Of a DNA stretch of 64,000 bases, positions 32,644 to 43,276 are shown one piece after another (within the stretch, counting starts at the first letter, position 1; the number at the start of each line of letters is the position of its first letter). The translations under genes and the position numbers were made by a program. Source of the DNA: Buchnera aphidicola str. Ak (Acyrthosiphon kondoi) (lineage in GTDB: Bacteria > Pseudomonadota > Gammaproteobacteria > Enterobacterales > Enterobacteriaceae); assembly GCF_000225445.1 (NCBI RefSeq), contig NC_017256.1:310001-374000 (forward strand), in the 5' to 3' direction. A model generated the notes under the pieces. It did not search any database, was not told the origin of the DNA, and saw only the letters and a list, made by a program, of their open reading frames with translations.

Positions 32644-34320
32644 TTATTCAGTGTTTTTAGCTGCTTTAAACGCTTCTGTCATAACATTAGAAAACGAGTC
32701 ATCATTTGTTTTGCTATTAGGTGAAGCCACTAAATCTTTTTTTTCATTTTCATCTGCAATATGAATTACAACATAAATTATTCTATTTTTGCGATCAAAG
32801 CTAGATAACTTTACTGAAATTTCATCTGCAATTTTGAACTTATTTATTATTTGATCAGAATCTAAACGGGGGATGTCAGATAGTTTTACAATAGCTTCTA
32901 AATGTTCTGGTAATGTTACAATAATATTTTTTTTATCCAAAGATTTAATCTTTCCAGTAATAATAGCTCCTTTCTTATGATTGGCAATATACACATTAAA
33001 AGGGTCTTCTTCCAACTGTTTAATACCTAAAGATATACGTTCTCTTTCTGCATCAACTTGAAGAACTACAGCAGAAATTTCATCATTCTTTTTGTATTTT
33101 TTCACTGCCTCTTCACCAGGCGTAATCCAAGAAATATCAGATAAATGTACTAATCCATCAATACCTCCATTTAAACCAATAAAAATTCCAAAATCTGTAA
33201 TAGATTTAATTTTTCCAGTAACATGAACTCCTTTTTTGTGAGTTTCAGAAAATTCTTTCCATGGATTAATTTTACATTGTTTCAAACCAAGAGAAATACG
33301 ACGACGTTCTTCATCTATATCTAATACCATCACCTCAACAATATCATTAACTACAACTACTTTTGACGGATGAATATTTTTATTAGTCCAGTCCATTTCA
33401 GATACATGTACAAGACCTTCTACTCCCTCTTCAATTTCTACAAAACAACCATAATCAGTTAAATTTGTCACACGGCCACTTAATTTAGTTTCTTCTGGAT
33501 AACGTTTAGAAATTGCTATCCATGGATCTTCACCTAATTGTTTTAATCCTAATGATACACGTGTTCTTTCTCTATCAAACTTCAAAATTTTAATATTAAT
33601 CTCATCTCCTACATTTACTATCTCACTGGGATGTTTAACTCTTTTCCAAGCCATATCAGTAATATGTAAAAGACCATCTACACCACCTAGATCTACAAAA
33701 GCTCCATAATCAGTTAAATTTTTTACAATACCTTTAACATGCATTCCTTCTTGTAAATTTTCTAATAATTGATCTCTTTCAGCACTATTTTCTGATTCAA
33801 TTACAGCACGACGTGAAACAACAACATTATTGCGTTTTTGATCTAATTTTATTACTTTAAATTCTAGTTCTTTCCCTTCAAGATGAATTGTTTCTCGAAC
33901 TGGTCGAACATCAACTAAAGAGCCTGGTAAAAATGCACGTATCTCATTTAGTTCAACAGTAAAGCCGCCTTTAACTTTACCATTAATAATTCCAACAACT
34001 GTTTCTGATTTTTCATGAGCTTGTTCTAATATTAACCATGCTTCGTGACGTTTTGCTTTTTCACGAGATAGAAGTGTTTCTCCAAATCCATCTTCAATTG
34101 CATCTAAAGCAACATCAATTTGATCTCCTATATTAATATCTAATAAACCTTGAGAATTTTTAAATTGTTCAGTAGGAATAGCAGATTCAGATTTTAGACC
34201 CGCATCGACTAAAACTATATCTTTTTCTATAGAAACAATAGTACCGCGAATAATTGAACCTGGACGAGTTTTGATTTCTTTTAGCGATTCTTCAAATAAT
34301 TGAGCAAAAGATTCGTTCAT
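32644..34320 (-). CDS. rpsA: 30S ribosomal protein S1
   Basis: mRNA-binding ribosomal protein with six S1 (OB-fold) repeats; 558 residues against 557 in E. coli. Start [13 protein letters not shown] is nearly identical to E. coli. Repeats 3 to 6 are easily seen from recurring [37 protein letters not shown] and [19 protein letters not shown]. The protein is better conserved and less A/T-driven than most neighbours, as expected for a highly expressed gene. Confidence 0.98.
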   Translation of the reverse strand: MNESFAQLFEESLKEIKTRPGSIIRGTIVSIEKDIVLVDAGLKSESAIPTEQFKNSQGLLDINIGDQIDVALDAIEDGFGETLLSREKAKRHEAWLILEQAHEKSETVVGIINGKVKGGFTVELNEIRAFLPGSLVDVRPVRETIHLEGKELEFKVIKLDQKRNNVVVSRRAVIESENSAERDQLLENLQEGMHVKGIVKNLTDYGAFVDLGGVDGLLHITDMAWKRVKHPSEIVNVGDEINIKILKFDRERTRVSLGLKQLGEDPWIAISKRYPEETKLSGRVTNLTDYGCFVEIEEGVEGLVHVSEMDWTNKNIHPSKVVVVNDIVEVMVLDIDEERRRISLGLKQCKINPWKEFSETHKKGVHVTGKIKSITDFGIFIGLNGGIDGLVHLSDISWITPGEEAVKKYKKNDEISAVVLQVDAERERISLGIKQLEEDPFNVYIANHKKGAIITGKIKSLDKKNIIVTLPEHLEAIVKLSDIPRLDSDQIINKFKIADEISVKLSSFDRKNRIIYVVIHIADENEKKDLVASPNSKTNDDSFSNVMTEAFKAAKNTE

Positions 34321-34448
34321 ATTGATAATTTTGAAAAATTTTTATTAAATGTTCATTTTAACTTCATGCTAAAATGATCTTATTTTATATGTCTTATGAT
34401 AGTCCTTATCAAAGAGTGTAATATTTCAAATATTAAATTTATTTTTAA

Positions 34449-35105
34449 TCATATTTTTATTTTTTTAATAATATATTTCATTAACACTCCAAATACTTCT
34501 AACAAACTCATATTAGTAGAATCTAATATTATAGCATTTTTTGCTGCGCATAAAGGAGAAATTAATCGATTTTGATCACGTTCGTCACGATTCTTCATTT
34601 GTGCAAATAATTCTTGAAAATTAGCATGATAACCATTTTTTTTTAATTCTAACATTCTTCGTTTTACACGCACTTTTAAATCAGCATTTAAAAAGAATTT
34701 AAGTACCGCATCTGGAAATACTACTGTACCCATATCACGTCCTTCTGCTATTAAACCTGGTAAACATCTCATTAATCTTTGTTTTTTCAATAAAATTTTT
34801 CTAACACGAGGATAAACTGATAATTGAGAAGAAATTTCGCTAATTATATTAATATTTCTTGAATTATAAAAAAAATTAATATTTTTTTTTTTAATTAATG
34901 AATCATCTAAATTATTTAATAAATTAATAATATTTTTTTCAATAATAGAAATATTTTCTTTTAGTGCTAAACATGCTACTAATCGATAAATTTTTCCTGA
35001 CTCTAATAACGACCAATTTAACTTATCAGATATTATTTTAGAAAGAGTGCTTTTACCAACACCACTAGGACCGTCAATAGTAATAACCGGAATTTTATTT
35101 ATCAT
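34449..35105 (-). CDS. cmk: Cytidylate kinase
   Basis: Phosphorylates CMP and dCMP. P-loop GPSGVGKST (about 13-21), lid and NMP-binding residues including AEGRDMGTVVFPDA and RDERDQNR. The 218 residues compare with 227 in E. coli. It precedes rpsA on the same strand by 128 bp. A run of eleven A in the coding strand (34882-34892) encodes a Lys stretch in frame, one of the longest homopolymers in a gene here. Confidence 0.96.
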   Translation of the reverse strand: MINKIPVITIDGPSGVGKSTLSKIISDKLNWSLLESGKIYRLVACLALKENISIIEKNIINLLNNLDDSLIKKKNINFFYNSRNINIISEISSQLSVYPRVRKILLKKQRLMRCLPGLIAEGRDMGTVVFPDAVLKFFLNADLKVRVKRRMLELKKNGYHANFQELFAQMKNRDERDQNRLISPLCAAKNAIILDSTNMSLLEVFGVLMKYIIKKIKI

Positions 35106-35159
35106 ATTTTATCTTTAATATATAGAATAGTCCTACTCAAAAAAATTTTATAAAATTCG

Positions 35160-36443
35160 TCAGATTTTACTAATAGATAAAAAATCTTTAAAATAAGATG
35201 GAAAAGTTTTTGAAATACACTCTGGATTCAGTATATTTACACCTATTTCAGATAAAGATATAAGCGAAAAACACATAGCCATACGATGATCATTATAAGT
35301 GTTAATATTAGAATATTTAAATAAAATAGGAGGAGAAATAGATAAAAAATCTTTTCCTTCTTTAACTATAGCACCAATTTTTCTTAATTCTATAGTCATT
35401 GCAGATAAACGATCAGTTTCTTTAACTCGCCAGTTATATATATTTCTGATAACTGTTGTACCTTTTGAAAAAAGAGCCACCATTGCAATAGTCATTGCTG
35501 TATCAGGAATATGATTCATATCTAAATCTATTGCATTCAACTTATTACGAGTACAAGTAATAGAATAGTCTTCCCAATCAATTATTGCTCCCATTTTTTC
35601 AAGAACATTTGCAAATTCTATATCTCCTTGAATACTTTTTTTTCCAACACCAGTAACTTTGATTGAACCACCTTTTATAGCTGCAGCAGCTAAAAAATAA
35701 GAAGCTGAAGACGCATCCCCTTCAATTATATAGTTGCCTGGTGTTTTATATTTTTGTTGCCCTTTTATATAGAATACATTATAAGAATTATGTTCAATAT
35801 TTACTCCAAAATGTTTAATTAAATTAAGTGTAATATCAATATAAGGTTTAGAAACTAAATTTCCTTTTATAAAAATTGTAGTATCTTTTAGCGCAAGCGG
35901 AGAACTTATTAATAATGATGTTAAAAACTGACTAGAAATATTTCCATGCAAAAAAATAGAACCTCCAATAAAACCACCCTTTGTGCGTATCGGAGGATAT
36001 CCTATTTGTTTTTGATATTCTATAACAGCACCTCCTTGCTTTAAAGCATCAACAAGATGTTCAATAGGTCTTTCATGCATTCTATCATCTCCACTTAATA
36101 TAATATCATTTTCATGTAAAGATAATATAGCAAGTAGAGGTCGTATAGCAGTACCTGCATTGCCTAAATATAATGAAACCGGTTTAGGCAAAGAAAAAGC
36201 TTGTCCTATACCTTGAATATAACATGTTTTTTTATCATCAGATAAATGATATTTAACGCCTAATTTTTTTAAGGCATTAAGCATATATTGTGTATCATCA
36301 CTATCTAATAAATTAGTTAAACATGTTGTACCTTGGGCTATTGAAGAAAGTAATAAAACTCTATTTGAAATACTTTTTGAACCCGGTAAAAAAACAGTTC
36401 CATTAACATAAGATATTGGTTTTAAATTAAAAGAATCTTGCAT
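35160..36443 (-). CDS. aroA: 3-phosphoshikimate 1-carboxyvinyltransferase (EPSP synthase)
   Basis: Shikimate-pathway step toward chorismate and aromatic amino acids that the aphid host needs. Key motifs: [10 protein letters not shown] near the N-terminus, [21 protein letters not shown], and the C-terminal NDHRMAMC followed by KTFPSYF. From ATG 36443 the protein has 427 residues, the E. coli length; an ATG three codons upstream (36452) is in frame and cannot be excluded because no strong ribosome-binding site separates them. Placed after serC, as in E. coli. Confidence 0.96.
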   Translation of the reverse strand: MQDSFNLKPISYVNGTVFLPGSKSISNRVLLLSSIAQGTTCLTNLLDSDDTQYMLNALKKLGVKYHLSDDKKTCYIQGIGQAFSLPKPVSLYLGNAGTAIRPLLAILSLHENDIILSGDDRMHERPIEHLVDALKQGGAVIEYQKQIGYPPIRTKGGFIGGSIFLHGNISSQFLTSLLISSPLALKDTTIFIKGNLVSKPYIDITLNLIKHFGVNIEHNSYNVFYIKGQQKYKTPGNYIIEGDASSASYFLAAAAIKGGSIKVTGVGKKSIQGDIEFANVLEKMGAIIDWEDYSITCTRNKLNAIDLDMNHIPDTAMTIAMVALFSKGTTVIRNIYNWRVKETDRLSAMTIELRKIGAIVKEGKDFLSISPPILFKYSNINTYNDHRMAMCFSLISLSEIGVNILNPECISKTFPSYFKDFLSISKI

Positions 36444-36505
36444 AATAAACATTGCTCTATTTAATTAAAGTTAAAAAACATTTTAAGAAATAAATTAAAG
36501 ATAAT

Positions 36506-37591
36506 TTATCCATATCTATTTTCAAAATAAGACATAAATTTTATTAAAGATTTAACTCCTTTTAGTGGCATGGCATTATAAATAGATGCACGCATACCAC
36601 CTACTATACTATGTCCTCTTAAATACTTTAAACCTAATTTAGAAGCTTCTTTTAAAAAAATTGTATTTAATTTAGGATTGATTAAATGAAATACAACATT
36701 CATTTGTGATCTATTCTTAGAATCTATTTTATTTATGTAAAATTCACTATTATCTATTTTTTTATATAATAAATCTGATTTCTTTTGATTTAATTTTTCA
36801 ATTTCTTCTAAACCACCTTGTTTTTTTAACCATTTAAAAACTAATCCTGATAGATACCAAGCAAATGTAGGTGGTGTATTAAACATAGAATTATGTTCTG
36901 ATATTGTTTTATAATCTAAAATAGAAGGAGCTATCTTAGATGAATATCCTATAAGTTTTTTACGAATAATAATTATTGTTATACCTGCAGGACCAATATT
37001 TTTCTGAGCACCGGCATAAATAAGATCATAATTTTTAATATTAATTAAACGTGATAAGATGAAAGATGAAAAATCTGCAACAATAATTTTATTTTCAAAG
37101 AATGGCTCTTCATAAATAGATAATCCATCTATTGTTTCATTAGGACAATAATGAATATATGCTGATTTATTGCTTACATTCCATTGCCTCATTGGTAAAA
37201 GACATTCTTTCTTATTATGATTTTCTCTAATATATATTGACTGAGGAGAACAGTATTTTTTAGCTTCTATAAATGCACAATTCGACCAATAACCACTATT
37301 AATATAATCTGCTGTTTTTGAGTTTCCTAATAAATTCATAGGAATAGCAGAAAATTGCCCTCTGGCACCACCTTGACAAAACAATACTTTAAAAGAATCA
37401 GGTATTTTCAATAAATCCCTTAAATCTTGTTCTGCTTCTAAAGCCACTCGGATAAATTCTTCACTACGATGACTGATCTCCATTACAGAGGAACCTGATT
37501 TTTTCCAATTTTGTAATTCTTTTTTAGCTTGATAAAGAACATCTCTTGGAATCATAGCTGGACCAGCACTAAAGTTGTAAACTACATTCAT
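36506..37591 (-). CDS. serC: Phosphoserine aminotransferase
   Basis: PLP enzyme of serine biosynthesis; also acts in the pyridoxine route. The 361 residues are one short of E. coli. NFSAGPAMIP start, HRSEEF, GGARGQFSA, the PLP-Lys in YAGAQKNIGPAG, and RGHSIVGGMRASIYNA are present. serC-aroA is a conserved enterobacterial operon; spacing to aroA is 62 bp. With glyA, it connects 3-phosphoglycerate to serine and glycine. Confidence 0.97.
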   Translation of the reverse strand: MNVVYNFSAGPAMIPRDVLYQAKKELQNWKKSGSSVMEISHRSEEFIRVALEAEQDLRDLLKIPDSFKVLFCQGGARGQFSAIPMNLLGNSKTADYINSGYWSNCAFIEAKKYCSPQSIYIRENHNKKECLLPMRQWNVSNKSAYIHYCPNETIDGLSIYEEPFFENKIIVADFSSFILSRLINIKNYDLIYAGAQKNIGPAGITIIIIRKKLIGYSSKIAPSILDYKTISEHNSMFNTPPTFAWYLSGLVFKWLKKQGGLEEIEKLNQKKSDLLYKKIDNSEFYINKIDSKNRSQMNVVFHLINPKLNTIFLKEASKLGLKYLRGHSIVGGMRASIYNAMPLKGVKSLIKFMSYFENRYG

Positions 37592-37629
37592 TATTTCACC
37601 AATTATATTTTAAATATTATCTCAATAAA

Positions 37630-38913
37630 CTAATTTATAAATTCTAAGCCCTGCATATATTTTTTTTGAAGAATTTTAGGAATTTCTATACGACCATCAG
37701 AATGTTGATAATTTTCTAAAATAGCTGCTAATGTTCTACCTATTGCTAAACCTGAACCATTTAATGTATGCACAAAAAGATTCTCTTTTTTAGATTTTTT
37801 TCTATAACGAGCTTTCATACGACGTGCTTGAAAATCATTCATATTAGAACAAGAAGAAACTTCTCTATATTTTTTTTGAGAAGGAAACCAGACTTCTAAA
37901 TCGTAAGTTTTTACAGCTGTAAAACCCATATCTCCAGCACATAAAAGCATTTTTCTATATGGTAATTTTAAAAGTTGTAAAACTTTTTCAGCATGATTAG
38001 TAAGTTTTTCTAGCGCTTCTACAGATTTTTCTGGTTTAACAATTTGGACTAATTCTACTTTATCAAATTGATGTAATCTAATTAGTCCTTTAGTGTCCCG
38101 TCCATAAGAAGAAGCTTCTGATCGAAAACAAGGAGTATGTGCAGTTAACATAATAGGTAAATCTTTCTCGTCTATTATTTGATTATAAAATAAATTAGTT
38201 AATGGAACTTCTCCAGTAGGAATTAATATATAATTTTTTTTATTTACATAATTTATATGAAATAAGTCATCACTAAATTTTGGTAATTGTCCCGTTGCAT
38301 ATAAAGCTTCAGGACGAACTAGATAAGGAACATAAGTTTCTATATAACCATGATCTACAGTATGTAAATCTAACATAAATTGACCAAGTGCACGATGTAA
38401 AAGAGCAATTTTGCCCTTCATTACAACAAATCGTGATCCTGATATTTGTGCTGAAGATTTCCAATCTAATTCGTTAAATTTTTTTCCTATTGTTATATGA
38501 TCTTGAACCATAAAATCATATTGCCTTTTTTTACCCCAATATTTAATTTCTTTATTGTTTTTTGATGTATTTCCTTCTGGTACGTCATCAGAAGGAATAT
38601 TAGGTATACACAAAGAAAAATAATGTATTTTTTTTTTCAAATTATCAAGCTCTATTTTAGAAGCATCTAAATCTTTACCTGACTGTATAACTTTATCTTT
38701 TAGGGATTCATTTTCATTCTTGATAATTTTAGATTCTCTGACTAAATTGGATAAAGTATTGTGCTTAAATTGTAAATTTTCAGTTTGAATCTGTAATTTT
38801 TTTCTTTTATCTTCCATAGAAGATATTGCGGAAACATCTAATTTATAACCTTTTTTTAATAGCTTTCTAGCTGTTAAGTGTAATTCGTTTCGTAATAAAT
38901 AAGGATTTAACAT
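37630..38913 (-). CDS. serS: Seryl-tRNA synthetase
   Basis: Charges tRNA-Ser; a tRNA-Ser(UGA) gene is in this window. Two long helices at about 30-110 form the N-terminal coiled-coil tRNA-binding arm. The class II core has [45 protein letters not shown] and [19 protein letters not shown]. The 427 residues compare with 430 in E. coli. A ten-T run on the top strand (38628-38637) is in frame. Confidence 0.98.
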   Translation of the reverse strand: MLNPYLLRNELHLTARKLLKKGYKLDVSAISSMEDKRKKLQIQTENLQFKHNTLSNLVRESKIIKNENESLKDKVIQSGKDLDASKIELDNLKKKIHYFSLCIPNIPSDDVPEGNTSKNNKEIKYWGKKRQYDFMVQDHITIGKKFNELDWKSSAQISGSRFVVMKGKIALLHRALGQFMLDLHTVDHGYIETYVPYLVRPEALYATGQLPKFSDDLFHINYVNKKNYILIPTGEVPLTNLFYNQIIDEKDLPIMLTAHTPCFRSEASSYGRDTKGLIRLHQFDKVELVQIVKPEKSVEALEKLTNHAEKVLQLLKLPYRKMLLCAGDMGFTAVKTYDLEVWFPSQKKYREVSSCSNMNDFQARRMKARYRKKSKKENLFVHTLNGSGLAIGRTLAAILENYQHSDGRIEIPKILQKKYMQGLEFIN

Positions 38914-39222
38914 AGAATGTTTAGCTCTTTTAAATTATTGTTAAATTATTTTATACGTCAATAATATAAAGATTAAAATATTTAATTTATTTTTAATATA
39001 TGAAATAAATATTTTTTAAATTAAATTATATATTTAACATAGTAAGACGTATTTTATAATATTAAAAAACAATATAATAGCATTGTGTATGAATAATCTT
39101 ATTAAATATAAAATTATTTATTTTTTCAAATAATTTGTTTTTAGTAATATATAAAAATTATAATATTTATTATATTCTCAATTAACTTAGTCATACTTAT
39201 TTTTATTTTTAGGAAATTTAAT
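38914..39222. other. Divergent spacer between serS and trxB
   Basis: 309 bp, A/T-rich, between the starts of serS and trxB. In E. coli lrp, ftsK, lolA and rarA lie between these two genes; all are gone from this position. I see no remnant ORF. The end contains the trxB ribosome-binding site (AGGAAA). Confidence 0.6.
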
Positions 39223-40182
39223 ATGTTTAATATTAAACACAGTAGAATAATTATTTTAGGTTCTGGACCAGCTGGATATACTGCAGCAATATATGCTTCA
39301 AGAGCTAATTTAAAACCTGCTTTGATTACTGGAATAAACAAGGGAGGACAATTAATGAACACTGATGAAATTGAAAATTGGCCAGGAGATGCTAATAAGA
39401 TAAGTGGTTTAGAATTAATGGAACGCATGCATGAACATGTCATCAAACTCAATACTAAAGTTATCTCTGATAATATAAAATCAGTGAATTTTGACAAAAA
39501 ACCTTTTCATTTAATAGGTGAAAACAGAGAATACACTGCTGATTCAGTTATTATTGCTACTGGAGCAAATCCCCGTTATTTAGGATTAAAATCAGAGAGT
39601 TTATTTAAAGGAAAAGGTGTTTCAACATGTGCCGTATGTGATGGTTTCTTTTACAAAGCAAAAGAAGTTGCAGTTGTAGGTGGAGGAAACACAGCTATAG
39701 AAGAAACATTATATTTATCAAATTTTGTTGAAAAAGTTCATTTAATACATCGTGGAATCAATTTTAGCGCTGAAAAAATTTTACTTGATAGATTAGCTAA
39801 AAAAATAAAAAATAAAAAAGTAATAATTTATTTAAATTCTACTGTAAAAAACATATTAGGAAATTCTACCGGAGTTACTAATGTATTGATTGAACAAAAA
39901 AATTTACAAAAAGAAAAAGAGTTAAATATTAAAGTTTCAGGAATATTTGTTGCAATTGGATACACTCCTAATACAGATATATTTATCAATAAATTAAAAA
40001 TGAAAGATGGTTATATTGAAGTAATGCGTGAAACGCATGGAAATTATACTCAGACAAGTATACCTGGTGTATTTGCCGCGGGAGATGTAATAGATCATGT
40101 ATATAGACAAGCAATCACATCATCTGCTAGTGGTTGTATGGCAGCATTAGATAGTGAACGTTATCTTAATTCTTTAATGTAA
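39223..40182 (+). CDS. trxB: Thioredoxin reductase
   Basis: FAD enzyme reducing thioredoxin with NADPH. FAD-binding LGSGPAGYTAAIYASRA, redox-active disulfide CAVCDG (about 138-143), NADPH site GGGNTAIEE and C-terminal FAAGDVID. The 319 residues compare with 321 in E. coli. It is followed by a short hairpin and infA. Confidence 0.97.
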   Translation: MFNIKHSRIIILGSGPAGYTAAIYASRANLKPALITGINKGGQLMNTDEIENWPGDANKISGLELMERMHEHVIKLNTKVISDNIKSVNFDKKPFHLIGENREYTADSVIIATGANPRYLGLKSESLFKGKGVSTCAVCDGFFYKAKEVAVVGGGNTAIEETLYLSNFVEKVHLIHRGINFSAEKILLDRLAKKIKNKKVIIYLNSTVKNILGNSTGVTNVLIEQKNLQKEKELNIKVSGIFVAIGYTPNTDIFINKLKMKDGYIEVMRETHGNYTQTSIPGVFAAGDVIDHVYRQAITSSASGCMAALDSERYLNSLM

Positions 40183-40221
40183 AAAAATTTATATCTAGCC
40201 AAATCGTTATATGATAAAAAC

Positions 40222-40244
40222 ATACTAGTCAATATGACTAGTAT
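40222..40244 (+). repeat. Perfect hairpin between trxB and infA
   Basis: ATACTAGTCA-ATA-TGACTAGTAT, ten pairs with a 3-base loop, 39 bp after trxB. No T-run follows, so it is a weak terminator candidate; it also overlaps the presumed -35 region of the infA promoter and could influence either. Confidence 0.5.
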
Positions 40245-40254
40245 CTGATATAAT
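40226..40254 (+). promoter_or_regulatory. Candidate promoter of infA
   Basis: TATAAT (40249-40254) lies 32 bp before the infA ATG. Seventeen bases upstream is TAGTCA, which matches four of six positions of the -35 consensus. The perfect -10 is suggestive, but such strings are common in AT-rich DNA. Confidence 0.4.
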
Positions 40255-40286
40255 AAATTCAATATTTTTGAAAAAACGAGAATAAG

Positions 40287-40505
40287 ATGTCTAAAGAAGA
40301 AAACATTGAAATGCAAGGAGTCGTAATAGACACATTACCAAATACAATGTTTCGTGTTGAACTAGAAAACAAACATGTCATTACTGCACACATTTCAGGA
40401 AAAATGAGAAAGAATTACATTAGAATATTAACAGGAGACAAAGTGACTGTTGAGCTAACACCGTACGATTTAACTAAAGGAAGAATTATTTTTAGAAGTC
40501 GTTAA
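40287..40505 (+). CDS. infA: Translation initiation factor IF-1
   Basis: Seventy-two residues, the E. coli length, with near-identity over the whole OB fold ([20 protein letters not shown], then [19 protein letters not shown]). It binds the 30S A-site region during initiation. It is among the best conserved proteins in the window. Confidence 0.99.
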   Translation: MSKEENIEMQGVVIDTLPNTMFRVELENKHVITAHISGKMRKNYIRILTGDKVTVELTPYDLTKGRIIFRSR

Positions 40506-40578
40506 TAGACATTAAGAGAGAAAATCGAATTATAAAATATAAAAGATATAAAATCAATTATTTTCTGAAAAAATAAAA

Positions 40579-40590
40579 TTCACCTCCTCA
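40579..40590. other. CACCTCCT string identical to the 16S anti-Shine-Dalgarno core
   Basis: The infA-aspS spacer contains TTCACCTCCTCA, so the minus strand reads TGAGGAGGTGAA, a nearly perfect ribosome-binding site. On the minus strand only a tiny GTG-initiated frame of nine codons follows, so a gene is not supported. The string stands out in an otherwise A/T-only spacer. Confidence 0.4.
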
Positions 40591-40675
40591 AAACTTATCT
40601 TTTGAAAAAATCTTTTTAAAAAATAAAAACATTTTTATTATTTTTATAAGACATAAAAAATTTTAAAGAGAATTT

Positions 40676-42442
40676 ATGCGTACTAAATATTGTGGAAATA
40701 TTCGAATAATTCATTTAAACAAAACAGTAACATTATGTGGATGGGTACATAAAATAAGAAATTTTGGTCAATTTATTTTTGTTGACATGAGAGATTATAC
40801 TGGTCTTGTTCAAATTATTTTTGAATTAAAAAATAATATAACTTTTCAAAAAGCTTTATATTTAAGAAATGAATTTTGTATTCAAATTTCTGGTGTAGTT
40901 AAAAAAAGAACAGAAAAAAATAAAAATATAAAAATTAGTACTGGAGAAATAGAAATATTAGCTAATACATTAAATATTTTGAATATTTCAAAATCGTTGC
41001 CGTTAAATTATACACAAAACAATAATGATGATGCAAGACTAAAATATCGATATCTAGATCTACGTTCTTTTAATATTTTAGAAAATCTTAAAATAAGAAA
41101 TAAAATTACTTATTTAATAAGAAATTTCATGACAAAAAAAAATTTTTTAGATATTGAGACTCCTCTTTTAACAAAATCTACACCAGAAGGTGCTAGAGAT
41201 TATTTAGTACCAAGTCGAAATCATTATGGAAAATTTTATGCATTGCCTCAGTCTCCTCAATTATTTAAACAATTGTTAATGATTTCTGGTATAGATAGAT
41301 ACTATCAAATAGTAAAATGTTTTCGTGATGAAGATTTACGTTCAGATCGACAACCAGAATTCACACAAATTGATATTGAAGTTTCTTTTATGGATGCTAA
41401 AAAAGTTCGTGATTTAGTAGAAAAACTCATAAAAAAAATTTGGTTAAAAATAATAAATATTAATTTAAAAAAATTTCCTAAAATATCTTTTTATGAATCA
41501 ATGAAAAAATATGGATCAGACAAACCTGATTTACGAAATCCAATTGAAATTATTGATGTATCCAGTTTATTTAAAAATAAAAAATTTACATTATTTTTTA
41601 GTTTAGATTCCAAAAAAAATAATCGAATAGCATTATTATGTATCCCTGGTGGCGCTGATTTAAGTCGAAAGAAAATTGAAACTTACGATCAATATATAAA
41701 AATATTTAATATAAAAAAATTATTTTATATAAAAGTAACAGAAAACAATATTGGACATACGATCATTCATAGTTCTATGAAAAATATTTTAGATGAGATA
41801 ATTTTAAAAAAAATAATAAAAAAAAGTAAAGCAAAAAACGGGGATATATTATTTTTAATAGCTGATCAGGAACATATTGTCAATAAATCTCTTGGCATGT
41901 TGCGTTTAAAATTAGGAATTGATCTCGATATTACGATAAAAAATAGTTGGAAACCAGTTTGGATAGTAAATTTTCCTATGTTTAGTCAAGATAAAGAAGG
42001 AAAATTTTCCTCTATTCATCATCCATTTACTGCAGTAAAAAATATGGATATAAAAAAATTAATAAATGCACCTGATCTTGCTATTTCAGACAGCTATGAT
42101 CTTGTTATAAATGGCTATGAAATCGGTGGAGGTTCAGTGCGGATTCATGATTTTAATATGCAAAAAAAAGTATTTGATATTATTGGAATAAAAGAATCAG
42201 TACAAAATGAAAAATTTGGGTTTTTAATAGAAGCATTAAAATATGGTGCTCCGCCACATGCAGGAATTGCTTTAGGTCTAGACAGAATAGTTATGCTTTT
42301 GACTAACAGTAAAAATATTAGAGATGTTATTGCTTTTCCAAAAACAACATCAGCAACTTGTTTAATGACAAATTCTCCTAGTACAATAGAGAATTCAATA
42401 TTACAAGAACTAGCTATAAAAATTTCAAAAAATAGATATTAA
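40676..42442 (+). CDS. aspS: Aspartyl-tRNA synthetase
   Basis: Class II synthetase for tRNA-Asp. An N-terminal OB anticodon-binding domain (1-105, CGWVHKIRNFGQFIFVDMRD split around residue 20-40), motif 2 in FRDEDLRSDRQPEFTQIDIE, a bacterial insertion domain (about 285-410), and motif 3 in GLDRIVMLL. The 588 residues compare with 590 in E. coli. It converges on znuB with 13 bp between stops. Confidence 0.97.
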   Translation: MRTKYCGNIRIIHLNKTVTLCGWVHKIRNFGQFIFVDMRDYTGLVQIIFELKNNITFQKALYLRNEFCIQISGVVKKRTEKNKNIKISTGEIEILANTLNILNISKSLPLNYTQNNNDDARLKYRYLDLRSFNILENLKIRNKITYLIRNFMTKKNFLDIETPLLTKSTPEGARDYLVPSRNHYGKFYALPQSPQLFKQLLMISGIDRYYQIVKCFRDEDLRSDRQPEFTQIDIEVSFMDAKKVRDLVEKLIKKIWLKIININLKKFPKISFYESMKKYGSDKPDLRNPIEIIDVSSLFKNKKFTLFFSLDSKKNNRIALLCIPGGADLSRKKIETYDQYIKIFNIKKLFYIKVTENNIGHTIIHSSMKNILDEIILKKIIKKSKAKNGDILFLIADQEHIVNKSLGMLRLKLGIDLDITIKNSWKPVWIVNFPMFSQDKEGKFSSIHHPFTAVKNMDIKKLINAPDLAISDSYDLVINGYEIGGGSVRIHDFNMQKKVFDIIGIKESVQNEKFGFLIEALKYGAPPHAGIALGLDRIVMLLTNSKNIRDVIAFPKTTSATCLMTNSPSTIENSILQELAIKISKNRY

Positions 42443-42455
42443 TTTTTTTATATTT

Positions 42456-43244
42456 TCAAAAAAAATACTTTTTTATATTAGCCAATAAACATAAAAACGA
42501 AGAAAATAAAACAATAGATGGACTAGCTGGTGTATTATACAAAACAGATAGAGATACTCCTCCTGTAACAGATACAATGCTTATTATAATAGCAATAATG
42601 ACCATTTTTTCTGGAGAACCTGAAAAATGTTGTGCAGTTGCAGGTGGGATAATTAATAAAGAAGTGATCAGTAATGCACCGACGAATTTAATAGATATGG
42701 CAATAGTAAAAGCGGTCATTAACATTACAGTCAAGCGAACAAGAAAAATATTTACACCATCTATTTGAGCCAATTCTTCATTAATAGTTGCCGATAAAAT
42801 AGAATTCCAACGAAAAAATAAAATACTAAGTATTATGATACTTGTTATGGAAATGATAATTAAATCATATTTTTTGACAGATAATAAATCACCAAATAAA
42901 TAACTTGTAATATCTATTTTTTTATTAGCAGACATTAAATTCATGCAAACCATTCCTAAAGATAGTGAACTATGCGAGATTATATTCAATATTACTTCTA
43001 ATGAAACAGGTAACAATTTTTCTAACCATGCTAAAATAATTGCAATTAAAGTCATTAGAAAAAAAAGAGCATAAAATGAATTAATATTAAATGCAATAGA
43101 CACTGCTATACCAAGTAAAGAAGAATGCGATAGGGTATCACCAAAAGATGACATTCGACGCCAAACTATAAATGAACCTAATGGACCAGTTGTCAAAGCT
43201 AGTATAATACCTGCAAACCATCCTGGAGAAATTAGTTCAAACAT
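42456..43244 (-). CDS. znuB: High-affinity zinc ABC transporter permease ZnuB
   Basis: Inner-membrane channel subunit; about eight hydrophobic segments. The N-terminus GPLGSFIVWRRMSSFGDTLSHSSLLG is the diagnostic region (best seen in GPLGSFIVWRRMS and GDTLSHSSLLG). I use ATG 43244, which gives 262 residues as in E. coli (261) and puts GAG eight bases upstream; a GTG three codons earlier is also open. Cotranscribed with znuC. The zinc-binding protein ZnuA is not present beside it. Confidence 0.94.
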   Translation of the reverse strand: MFELISPGWFAGIILALTTGPLGSFIVWRRMSSFGDTLSHSSLLGIAVSIAFNINSFYALFFLMTLIAIILAWLEKLLPVSLEVILNIISHSSLSLGMVCMNLMSANKKIDITSYLFGDLLSVKKYDLIIISITSIIILSILFFRWNSILSATINEELAQIDGVNIFLVRLTVMLMTAFTIAISIKFVGALLITSLLIIPPATAQHFSGSPEKMVIIAIIISIVSVTGGVSLSVLYNTPASPSIVLFSSFLCLLANIKKYFF

Positions 43245-43276
43245 AACAACCACTCTATAATTATGTTATTAAATAT

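Noticed and set aside
39141-39497. 118-residue minus-strand frame over the start of trxB
   Set aside because: It lies antisense to the well-conserved trxB N-terminus and has no recognisable motif; it is a shadow of trxB.
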